DNA from: Cucumis sativus
Lineage: Eukaryota > Streptophyta > Magnoliopsida > Cucurbitales > Cucurbitaceae
NCBI RefSeq assembly: GCF_000004075.3
Contig: NC_026659.2
Location: 22,090,272 to 22,154,271 of the forward strand
Reading direction: 5' to 3'
DNA: 64,000 nt
Position 1 is the first letter of the stretch. Each line of letters starts with the position of its first letter. Of this stretch, positions 22,950-34,252 are shown one piece after another. A model generated the notes under the pieces. The model was not told the origin of the DNA, did no database searches, and saw only the letters and a program-made list of their open reading frames with translations. The translations under genes were made by a program, and so were the position numbers.

Positions 22950-25581
22950 TTACCCAGATCTCCTGTAGATGCTATAGGCAACAGCAACAGTGGCTACAGC
23001 TCCAACCACGGCGACAGCGGTAAGGATTTCACTTTGTTCCCATTTTCCTGTCCAGCAAGAAAATTTACTTGCTATCGTCGGGACTTGTTCATCGTTTGAA
23101 ATTTCTTTCGGCTTTTCTTCGATGCTGCTACTTTTCCCTGAGCTTTCATCTCTGCAACAAGTGAATCCATTGCTGCCCTGGCAACAGCTTGCTACTGGTT
23201 CCACTTTGCTTTGATTGCCATTTTCTTGAATTTCAACCTTGTTTTCCTTGGTATCTTCTCCATTAGGAAGCTTTTGTTCACCTTCCTTCTGGACTTCCTC
23301 AGGATTTGTGCCCATTTGCCCTCTGGAATAGGAATTCCAATGTCAATTTAATGTTCTACTATTGGGTAAAAAAGATAAATGATGCATCAATGGCACTTTT
23401 AAATTCATAAACTGTTCTTAGGGTAGCTCTTCTAAATCAGTAACAATCAAGTGAAGATGATTGAGATAGCTATAGAGAAGCCAAAGTTCAGTCGACTAAT
23501 ACTAATGTAAACTTCAAAATTACCGAAAAACAACTAAACACTCAGCTGATTTGAGAAAGTGGGTAGCCCCTCTCAAATTTCACAACACCCCAAATAATAT
23601 TCTACAATAGTGCCCCCACTCGTACCCACGCATTCTGCTGCTCACCATCCCCCTCGGAGATGGTGTTCCCTTCTATACCCTTCCTCACATACATCTTCAC
23701 TATAGGAGGTCTCACAGTAGTCAATGGATATATTGCACTACCAATTTAGGCTATTATTGTGCGATGCAGAGAGTTAAAAGTGAAGCTGCAAGTCGGTTAA
23801 ACATGAACGATGACTACTAGCAATAAGATGCCTACTCAAATATCTAATTGAGAAAATATATAGCTACAGTTTTAGAGCTCAAACGCTCAGGTCTACTCAA
23901 AGTTTGCCAAAGCAACAAAGAGAAGATAGAGGAGTTCATAACACCAAATCTGGAGAGGAATATGTTCATGATCAAAAACGTATGAGGAAAAAGTTGTTTA
24001 TCGATACAAGATGTCTCTCCGACAAAATTATTGGGCGGACCAACAAAAAAGAATGCTCCATCCTTATAACTTCACTATCATTATTCTCAAACCAGCAAGT
24101 CCTAAATAAATTTAGCATCAAGTATGTGCACTAGAAAAGCACAAACCTCAAAAGTCTTTCCACGACTTTGCCCTTTGCAATGTGCTGTTCAAACAATTCA
24201 GGGAGATCTTCAGGAGTTACATATCCATACCTAAAACAAGAAAATTCAACCAACAAACATTTAACATACTCAGTTAAAGAGTTCGTTTTCCAGTAAATAC
24301 GTTAAGCACCATATTGGCTTTGAAGAATCTTACCAATGACCGGTAGTTTTCCCATCCGCACCAGGTTGGTATATGATCAAGTTTCCGGCATACTTGTGAC
24401 CTCCAATGTGTGAACATGGACTAACATAAACCTGATCCTTCAGTCCTCGTAATTCAATCTCTTCATCCAACTTTTGAACAAGAATGGGTCCACAGACACC
24501 ACATCTCCGATCTCGACTAGCATGAACACAGACAAATACGTGCGAGCTGGTGAAAACCTCTGGCACTCCAGACGCCCAGGGTTTATTATTCACAAGCACA
24601 TCATCAACAAATCCATCCACATCTGAATCTTTCAACCCACTATTATCATGAAATCAAAAAGGAAGAAAATGAAATTAAAAAATGTCTCAGAGACTCAAAA
24701 CAGATTACATAGAACTTACGATCAAACGAATAACGAAAATGGAAATGAAAAGAACAACATATAGCAGCACAAATAACTGGTACACAGCATTCCAATATCT
24801 CCAAAACCAAACAGATTCATACCACGTCTAGGAAACTAGTAATTCGTTAGGATCACATTACTTAAGCGATAAGGAAGAAGGTCCTAAACTTCATTATCTA
24901 CATGCCGATGGGAACCAAAGAAATTAAAGTCAACGTGAGAAGAAATAAAGATGAACAAAAAGATTTCATACTATTCAATTACAATATTCACTATATCCTT
25001 AAGAAATAACACAGCACATTCCTGTATATCTAACTGTTTCATTCCCCGGAATTTTTTCAACTAAACTAGATTCCATTAAATCCTCGAAATTTACCTGTAT
25101 TTGATCATGTCGGGGAAAATCAACACATCTCCATACGAAAAACCAGTTTCATCCCGTCCCGAGAACATCGTCAGCTTCGTCTGAAAACAAAAATCAAATA
25201 AAATACGAAGTTAAAGACAAAAGCATCCAATCGAATCCATAAACTTCACCAAATCCAACAAAATCAAATTAAAAGAAAAAAACGCCAAATTCCGAAGAAA
25301 CAGGGCTTTCAAATAACATCGATTCAATGAACGGAAACCTTGAGAGAGATATCATCCTTGCGCGCTTTGATAGCGGCAGAGAGGAGCTTAGGGAGAAGGT
25401 CGGAATCAGAAGATTCGAGATGCGAGGGCCAGGACTCAGGAGTTTTGTAGCAGAGAAATACATGGCGATCATAGGCGGTGACGGTGCCGGCGAGGTTGCT
25501 CTGATACATCTCCTCACGATGGAATCCATAGGTGTCGTCGTCGGCGGTGCCGGAAAGGGTGGAAAGGTTATCGGAGGCCAT
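22950..25581 (-). CDS. Sucrase/ferredoxin-like (Apd1/Aim32-type) [2Fe-2S] protein with C-terminal membrane anchor (5 exons, 363 aa)
   Basis: Spliced from exons 25581-25339, 25180-25095, 24639-24334, 24230-24147 and 23322-22950. The protein belongs to the Suc_Fer-like family, with a thioredoxin-like ferredoxin fold (Arabidopsis At3g27570 and At5g40510). The conserved core reads FVCVHASRDRRCGVCG followed by SPCSHIGGHKYAGN. The Cys-x8-Cys pair and the His-x3-His pair have the spacing of the cluster ligands described for yeast Apd1 and Aim32, which hold a bis-histidinyl [2Fe-2S] cluster, so redox function is likely and sugar cleavage is not implied. After a Glu/Lys/Ser-rich, Cys-containing linker (about 240-335), a single hydrophobic segment ILTAVAVVGAVATVAVAYSI ends in YRRSG, a tail-anchor layout. 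Which membrane it enters cannot be told from sequence. Confidence 0.9.
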
Positions 25582-26384
25582 GGGAAGATGGAGAAAATGA
25601 GGTGAGAGATTGAGAAGAGAAAGAAAGAATGAAATAAAAAGAATGTGGAGGAAGAAAGTGAGTGGAGCGGGGAAGGAGAAGGGATTGGATGTCTTCGCGT
25701 ACTTCAATCTCTCATATGGTGACGTTTTAATAGGCCTCCTTGCACGTACACTTAACCTAAGCGATTGTAGTTGGCGTGGTCACACGAGCACGAGCACCAG
25801 CTTACCCAGGTTTATTTTATTTTATATTCAAATAATAATTTGATTCTCTTTTTTCTCTTCCAAAATTACTTTGTTTTTTTCTCGGTCACATAAACATCAC
25901 ATTAGCTCAACTGACAAATGTTTGTATTGATAGATATAAAGTCCCTAAACACACTCTTTCATTTAGGATAATATTTACTCTACCAAAAAGTGATTAATAT
26001 AGTCTTAGAGCTAGGATGGTTAGAATGAGTTTGTTATGTAATCTAGCCTCATGTTTGGATGGAGTGTTTTCGCTCATACTCATTTTGTTCACACTTCAAG
26101 ATTCTATTTCGCCTTTTATTACTACCCTTCCAAACATCTCTTTTGAGGGTGTTTAGCTCACCAACATTATTAGAGTTGAGTTGAGTTTGTATAAAATATC
26201 AACACATGTTTAACCCACCAACTTCAATTGTTGGTGAAGTTGAGTTGGTATATTTTACCAACTCACCTCTAGGAACCCTCCAACGACCACTTTCATTTGC
26301 CCAACTTTAGTGTCCAACCCCAAGCTTCAATGGCCAATCATATGATTTGAAAATCACTTCGAAGTGATTGTTAGAGAGTTTTGT

Positions 26385-26640
26385 CATAGTAGTGGTTGTT
26401 AGAGTTTGGAATTGATCGTCCAAGTTTTCATGTGAGTGATTGTCGAAGCCTGAATTTGGTCATCGAAGTGATTTGTCAAAGTTTGAAATTGATCGTCGAA
26501 GTTAACAATAGAGTGATTGAAGAAGCCCCAAATTGGTTGTTGGGGTTGGTCGCTGAAGTTCTCATAGGAGTTCAAACTTGGCCACTGGAGTTGGGTGTGT
26601 GAAAGTGGATATTGAAGTTGGTTTTTGAAGAATGGCAACA
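26385..26640. repeat. Degenerate tandem repeat with TGATCGTCGAAGTT-like units
   Basis: Related units recur at irregular 20-60-bp steps: GAATTGATCGTCCAAGTTTT, TTTGGTCATCGAAGTGATTT, GAAATTGATCGTCGAAGTTA, TTGGTCGCTGAAGTTCTC, TTGGCCACTGGAGTTGGG. The block stays open in one frame on each strand for 68-81 codons, which I read as a by-product of the repeats and not as a gene. Confidence 0.5.
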
Positions 26641-28424
26641 ACAATTATATGTAATAGACTACGATAGACCACAATAAATTACTATTTGTGTTTATCGTAT
26701 CACATTCTATTAAATATAGACTATGATATTTTGCTGTATTTACAAATATACTGGTTCATTTTCAAAGACAATATTATATTTATTTGATATTATTAAACAT
26801 TTAATTAGTTTAACAATATATTAAATAGTGTTCACTTGTATTTAATTAAGGGATGGTTTGATTTTGTTATCTTCATTCAAAGTTGATAAACATGAACACA
26901 TGCATAACTTCCTAAACTTTTTAATATTCTACACTACCAAGATATTTAGAATATGTTCAATAGACAATTTGAAAATAAAATTTTGAAAACTGAAAATTAA
27001 AAGAAAAAAACACTTCATGTTTTCATATACATATATATGTATATATATATATTTGATAATAGATTTGAAAATTAAATTTCAATCTATTTTGGTTAATTTT
27101 CATAAAAATAATAAACCAAAAAATATTTACCAGTAACAAAATTAAAAAGTTACGTTCGTTTTTTTTTTTTGCAGTTTATCTTTCATTTTTATCTGTCTTT
27201 TTTTGTTTGCAGTTTTTTTTTCTTTCGGTACGATTTTTATTTTCTTTTCAAATTGTTATTGGGTCATTTTCTCTTCGTGCTATTTTGTTTTTGTTTTTTT
27301 TAAATTGTTAAAAGTAGTTGGATATTGAATAGCCAAATAAACGAGTGTGTACCAAAATAGTCTAATGTAAACGATTGTGTAAAAGAATCTTTAAAAAAAT
27401 TGTGATCCAAATCTAAATGATCATCGCCAAATATAAACGATTTGAAAAATGATCGTACCAAAAAAATCTTCATTTAGAAAATTTAAACTATAAAAAATAA
27501 TGAAAAAAAATAGAATAGACAATTCCAAATCTAGAAAACAGATCGCGCACTATATGCCAATTAATCATGTAATATATTTGAAAAACATCATTTATATTTG
27601 AAAAATGAGGGTTTAGATTTGACTTATTATTTTTTCCGAATTAAATCTAAACGATTAAAAATCTAAATCTCAATTTTTTTTTCATAATTTTTTTGGTACA
27701 TATTTAACCCTCCAAAATCTTAACAATTTTTTGAAGATTTTTTTGGTACTTGTTTTCTAAACATTTTTTTACGATTAGGATGTTTTAGTACAAGATCATT
27801 TCGCTATCCAATATTTTAGTACAAAATCTTAACAGATTTAAAGAAAATAAAAGAAAAATGACAAAGAGAAAAAGACGATGATGGAAAGTAAAAAACTAGT
27901 AGAGGAGGAGAGAAAGACGGTGAAAATGGAGGCAAGCATCAAATATTAAAGAACATTTTCATACACAAACGGTAAATATTTTTTCGATTGGTTATATTTA
28001 TGAAAATTAACCGTTAACAAAACTCTAATTAAATTTATAACATAAAATATTATACTTTTTGTTATTTATTATTTTTAAATGTAACTGTGCATTTTAAAAT
28101 TTTGAATTAAAAAACTAGATACATCGAAAACATAATTTTATTTTTAAAAATTGATTTACTTGAATCACAAAATTCAAAAACGGTTAAACAACATTCAAAC
28201 TGCAAATCAAATGCATATCCACTAAAGTAAACTCATTACATTCTCATTACTTTCAATCCAACCATTTTTTGTTTTACCATTTTCACTCTGTCTCATTTTC
28301 ATTAAGTTTATAATAGCAAGTTTAAAAGTAGATTATCGTCAGATTACGGTCATATTTGTCAATTTTGCCAAATGTAATTTTCTTTTTCGTTCGGGTCTCT
28401 ATTACTTTTTTTGAAAAATATGAA

Positions 28425-28620
28425 AACAATTTCTTTTTATTTAAAGAAAGATAAAAGATCTTCCTTATCCTTAGGATCTTTTTTTTCTTTTTATTTAAAG
28501 AATGATAAAATATTTTCTTTTATATTTTAAAGAAAGATAAAAGATCTTCCTTATCTCTACAATGTTTTCTAAATATCTTTTATCTTTTATAACGATTTAC
28601 TGAGAAAATTTCAAATCTAC
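28425..28620 (+). repeat. Dispersed AT-rich repeat, copy 2 (with internal duplication)
   Basis: Contains TTCTTTTTATTTAAAGAA twice (about 28432 and 28485) and GATAAAAGATCTTCCTTATC twice (about 28450 and 28536). It is related in inverted orientation to 20955-21135. Confidence 0.6.
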
Positions 28621-30737
28621 CAATTATCTTTCTCCTCTTTATAAAAGTGTCTTTTAGATCAATGTTATACTAATTTAAATCTTAATAAAATCTGCTTATC
28701 TAAGTTATAGAAGCTCTCTAGATGTTCTCTAAGTTATTTATCTTAACTAAAGTAATAGCTATAGAAGATCATACTATCTTATTTTCAACGGCCTCAATTT
28801 CTCATACATCTCAACATCATTCAAAATTTCATAGTCTTTGATTACACTAATGCACCAAATAACTTTTAATAATATTCATAAAGGTTATTGATGCAAAGAT
28901 TATCTAGGACTATAAATATAAATTCTTAATTTGCTACCGTTTTTACTATTTGACATCTAACATTTTTTTATTATGTTTAAAATTAAAATATTATAATCAA
29001 ACTATAATAACTTAGACTATGTCGGTGGGACGTGGAAGATTGAAGAAAGGTGATGTATGGAGCGTGGAGAATCCAAGCGAGTGGGGTTGAGATTCAAAAT
29101 TTATTTATTCCCATCGAAAGCGAAGGGATTACTTTATTTTACTTTACAACACCACAATACAATATTCAACGCCCCCTCCATTTTGATGACGTCTTCTTCT
29201 TTTTCTTTCAAATAACGAAAATATCACATTTAAATCTTTTAATTTTTAATTCAATGTGACAGTGATCTAACATTAATATTTTATAGGTTCATTTTTTTAA
29301 ATGCCATCCCATCCTAATGTTACCATATTATATCTTAAAATTCATCATTCATGTAGTTGTAACTTTTTTAATCTTTCTTTAGTGCAAATGAAGACAAATT
29401 CAATTATTCAAAAATATATGATCTATCATAGAGAGTAGTTCGATGAACATGACAAGTCAAATCACTAGCTAACATAGTTATCGATTGAAGAATTAAAAAA
29501 AGTAACTCAAAATGGAAAGTTACGGTGTCATCAACAAATGAATTGGATTTTGTTATTAAAACAGTCTCAAGAGAATTTCAAAATTGGGAACTTATAATCA
29601 ATAAAAGAAATTGAAACTACTCTCCACGTACCAAATAATAATAATAATAAACTACTAAAAAATTGATAGATTTCAGGTGATATAGAATTTGTTTTAGAAA
29701 ATAAAGGATTTAATAGAAAAGAAAAAGAATTTAGTAGAAAACAAAAAAAGATTTTTTTTCATTGTATTTGAAAACACATTTTATTTCAATTTAAAATGTA
29801 AAATTTGTGTTTTGGTTACAAGTTTAAAAATGCAATAGTATACTTCACATTCATAAATTTTAAAAAGAAAATAAAAGAACAATAATTTTATAGGATACTT
29901 TTAGAAATAATTTTTAGAAATAAGTATACCAAACAATTTTACTTGTTTTTCGATCAAACAAAAACCTTGAATGCTCAACAAAATCTTAGCTTGTTTTGGT
30001 AGGAAACAAAATTTTGAAAACAAGAGATTCAAATAAAATATAGTTGTATTCATGTTGTGTGTTTGATAATAAAAATATATGCAAAAACATTCCAATGATA
30101 AAATCCAAAATTCAAGTTTGAATTTAACTTGTAACATATCCTTTTAGGAAGTGTTCGACCTCAATTTCAAATGGGCGAAGTGAATTATAATAGTACACTC
30201 GATGTTATATTTGGTACCTTCAATTATATATTATAACCTACATTAAACTATAATATTAATATTTTTTAGTACAATAATAGTGAGGATGAGTGTTTGAACC
30301 TTTCATCCCCTCTAAAATGTTATGTCAATTATTGTTAACCTAAACTGGGTTGACATAATGTTATTATTTCAAATCTCTATTTGTTACCATCTAACTATTA
30401 TAACCTAAACTATGAGTATTTAAAACTGAACAAACTAAGAAAACCATAAAAGCTGATCGAAACTGCTTCGTCGAGGCAGGCTGAAACAGGTGGATTAGGA
30501 GGTGTCAGGTTGAAAATATTAAAAACCGAAAAGTAGGCGCTTAATGGGTTGGAAAACTGAACTTTCTTAGTCAAGCTGGTAAGTAGGCGCTCATGGAAAC
30601 ACTAAGTTGCAAGTTCGAATATGCACGAATTAGTTCAACTAATGATCATTGTAATAGGATAATATCAGAACGAACATTACATTATTTTATCAATCTATGA
30701 TACAACATTTCAATGGGTTTCTACTGCTTCTCTTCCC

Positions 30738-32737
30738 TCAAGATTTTTCTAACAAATTTTCAAGATACAAATTCAAGATGTACCTTCCTGTGGACAAAAC
30801 ATCAAGTCTTTTTTCACTTGGTTCATACTTCCCCTTCCTGAGCTGATAGCGAAGAGTTACAGCTGAGATAGTATATGTTTGACCTTCTATTGTAACACTC
30901 TCTCCACATTGTAAGTTCTGAAAGAAGTCAAAAGTGAAAATGAATCATGCCTTTTCCCCTCACAGATAAAGAAACAAGACGATGCTGGTACGTGAACTAT
31001 AAAAGAACACATGAAGAGAGAATCCTGCCCTAAGACTAGGGTGGTTCAAAAGTGATTTTAAATACACACAAAAAAGAATAAGAGATTTTAACAATTCCAA
31101 ATTTACCCTCAAACATGCTCTAACATGTGGATTTTTACGGTGCACAGAAAGATGGGGCAAGTTTTTATCATATTGTACAGGCCTTTCAACATGTATCTCT
31201 ATTGCAGAGCTCACGTTGGAGATGCATATTTTACGTTTCTAACTTTTTAAAACTCTGAATATGCTTAATTGGAATGTTTTGATTATGTCATCATAACATA
31301 TAGTACTATATTGTTGATATTTTGTTATGTGATGAAGGTGCTATAGGTGTGTCAACCTAATTAAGAGAGTTGGGTGTGCTTACTGATCCTCAGTATTACT
31401 ATAGTATTTGTATTTGTATTTACTTTTCCTCTTTGTAATTGAAAAGAAGCTTGCCTAAATTGTATTCTTTCCCTAACTGCTTTCCAGTTTTTTATTGCTT
31501 CTGGTTTTGAAGCAATTAAAGAAATAATGGAAACGCAATCCACAGCCAAGAAGATAAAAATAGCCAAATCCAATTGTTATATAGAAAATAACCATAGTTA
31601 CGAAAGCGATGATCGAGTATCGATATGATGAGTGGTATTTCTGGGGAAGGAAAATATTAGAGGATCTTATGTTTTCAGTTCAGAGAAAGACCACGAAGAA
31701 AGCATCTCAAATGATGAGTGGTTTAGATGAGGGAAGCAAGGAAAGCTGAATGAACTCAGTAGCGCAACAATGATACATGCAATCTAAAAAGGTGGAAATA
31801 TTTCATGTGTATAACAATTTCATGCCCAAGTCACATGGGCTGAAATCTATCAATTAACTCCACTTCTATTCTCAGCACAGTGGTATTATGTTAAAACTAA
31901 ATCTTTTATAAACTGAAACACAAAGCAAAAGTTTTAGTATGAAACTCATGAAGCACACTATTAAATCCCTCTTTGATAACCATTTCGTTGGCTTTCTATG
32001 TATCTACAATCGAAACTCTATTTTCATCCATCTGCTTCTTTGTTTTCTTATCTCTTCAATATATTTTTCACTTTTCTTAAAAATATTTGCCGTTCAGTGT
32101 ATACAATGGAAACTGCATTTTTCATCAGAGACTTGCAAAGTCCTGGAGAGGGCCATGGATTAGTCAGAACCATCGAAGTGGTGATGATTTTTCATGTAGA
32201 GAGACTAACAAATCGTATTTAATCAACTCCCAGTAACCCATTTCTTCTCCCACTGTCTCAAAAACAAACGAAAACGAGCTACTCCCTATACAAATTAGCA
32301 TAACAGTAAATTACATAGCCAAACGTGAACTTAACCAAATAATCTTAAAGCTCGCTACTCCACATCAATAAAACATATAAGCGTACAAGAAAGCCAATAC
32401 GCAGTTAGGAGATAGAGAGTCAAAATGGAAAACTCACGGGAGGGAAGCAACGAATGCCGAGGTTCTTGGGCGGAGGGGTGATTTCAATAACTTTGTAAGG
32501 GTCAAAATTATTGCGTTCCTTTTCTTTTCTTCTACAAGAAATTTGGAAACGCCCCTGCGTCTGCAAAGGAGAAACAAAACGGAGATTCATTACAAGTATC
32601 AACTAAATCCGATGAATGGATTGAAAACAGTAGAATGGGTTGGAGAAGAGAAAAAGAAGGAAAAATCAAAGGAATTGAAGGGGTTGTTTTACCTTGTGAC
32701 GAGGAGCAAGAGGTAGATTGAATGAAGCCATTGCCAT
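30738..32737 (-). CDS. Conserved plant protein of unknown function, probably plastid-targeted (3 exons, 115 aa)
   Basis: Spliced from exons 32737-32693, 32560-32438 and 30917-30738, with a long intron (30918-32437). The short N-terminus MAMASFNLPLAPRHK and the following basic stretch (SCRRKEKERNN) look like a chloroplast transit peptide, though it is short. The likely mature part is compact: PYKVIEITPPPKNLGIRC, then NLQCGESVTIEGQTYTISAV, RYQLRKGKYEPSEKRLDV and GRYILNLYLENLL. The repeated GE.V.I.G..Y.I..V pattern suggests a small beta-barrel, but I do not recognise a named family and assign no activity. In-frame splicing, good exon borders and protein-like composition make a real gene likely. 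An in-frame Met at residue 3 is an alternative start. Confidence 0.75.
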
Positions 32738-34252
32738 AATCCAAATTCCTTCAAAATTGTGGTTTTGATTTGCAGATGGGGTTTTTTTGTGCAGTGGAAA
32801 GAGATGGAAGGAAAAGTAGAAATGTCGAAAGATTTTTGTGTAATTTCTTTTGGTGTTCCATTTTAACTTCGTGCAGAGAGGTCCAGAGGAAGAAGGAAAG
32901 CCAGAAAAATTTATTTATTTATTTTTCATTTCAAACAAAAATAAAAAATAAAAATATTTTCAAATACTAACAATAAAGCAAAATTTTAAAATTTCATCCC
33001 TTTTTATCCATATCCATTAATAATAATAATTAAAAAAAAAAAAAAACAAAAACAGAACAAAGATTTAATTTACACAAACTAATCAACTTTTATTAGGTGA
33101 AATTGAGATTGAAGACGATAGTAAAGTTTTTGTCTTGTTATTCTCATGTTGCAAATACTCCCAACAATTTAGTTTTAATTAAGTAATTTCTACCTTTAGA
33201 AAAGAATTCAATTTAAGCTAATACTAATATACTTAATATTTGACGGAATTATGGTTGGAAATAATTTTAAATATATTAAAATGTTATTTAACTTAGAAAT
33301 CAATTTATGATGATTCTCTATCATTTGATATCAACATTTTGTTATATCAGTAAATGTTTTGGTTTATTTTATCATTGAAATCAACCGTAAACGATATATT
33401 TTATTTATTTAATTAATTATTTGATGGGAGTGTATATTATCACAAAATGAAACTGTCTTCAAGGAAAAAAAGAAAACGACATACTGGACAATTCTTGAGT
33501 ACCTGAACCTGAATTTATATCGAAATTACGAAATATTGTGCTGCATTCACATTGAATATTTCTGCAGAAGCCAACATTTCATGGAGATGTAAAAGATTTT
33601 TTTGCCATTTGGAACAACAAATTACACCTCAACTCGTTCTCATACTCATTACTTGGATGTTTCAACAGTCGATAGTATTGCATAATCTATATTGGCTGAG
33701 GGAACCAGAGCGCTTGGCTAAGAAACCGAGCTGTTATGAGCAGATGTCGACTGACATTGGAATCATAGTGAGACATCGAGCAAGGAACTATCATCACTTT
33801 TAAGGCAATGTAAAAGTTGTCAAAGAAGGCAGAGATGGGCTAGTTTGATGGCATTCTTGTTTTTGTGCTGTCAGTCAACTTTGAGTACAAACCTTTCTTT
33901 GGGAGGATTTATGGGTCGTATCTCTGCTAAGACCACAAAGTGATCAAGAATTTTAGTAAAGACAAATTAACAAAATGTAAAATCATCGACAAACGATAAA
34001 ACATGTGAAGATAAATTTAATATTGTAGCATCTAACAATTTTCTATGCAGATGAACTAGCAATGGGTAATCCATATTAATTGGAGAGTTGTAGGGCTTTG
34101 AACTCAAAATCACTTACCCTGGTACCATGTTAAATCACTGATTGACACATGAACTTAAACTGATGGATAAACATAAGTTAAATATTATATCATCTAACAG
34201 AAAGCAGTTTAGCAGACAAGTGAACGGAAAAAGCATAAGATGTAACCTGGTA
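32738..34252. other. Spacer and 3' flank of the ABC transporter gene
   Basis: 32738-32900 is the likely leader and promoter of the small plastid-type gene. Up to about 33450 the sequence is AT-rich. 33540-33920 is GC-richer and keeps an 83-codon plus-strand frame with no recognised domain; it could be a decayed gene fragment or part of a long 3' untranslated region of the transporter gene, but I cannot support either. Confidence 0.45.

Larger units (their letters stand above)
25582..30737. other. Spacer with decayed repeats
   Basis: 25582-25740 is the likely leader and promoter of the sucrase/ferredoxin-like gene. 26030-26290 carries MITE-like sequence (GGGTGTTTAGCTCACCAAC and inverted TTGGTGAAGTTGAGTTGGT words). 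26380-26640 is a degenerate repeat (listed separately). 27000-27060 has an (AT)n tract. 28425-28620 holds the second copy of a dispersed repeat. The remainder to 30737 is AT-rich and has no gene I can support; the 69- to 92-residue open frames here lack any recognisable domain. Confidence 0.5.

Noticed and set aside
33552..33803. 83-codon plus-strand frame downstream of ABCB26
   Set aside because: No domain and no supporting exons on either side; could be noise or a gene relic, but this cannot be supported.
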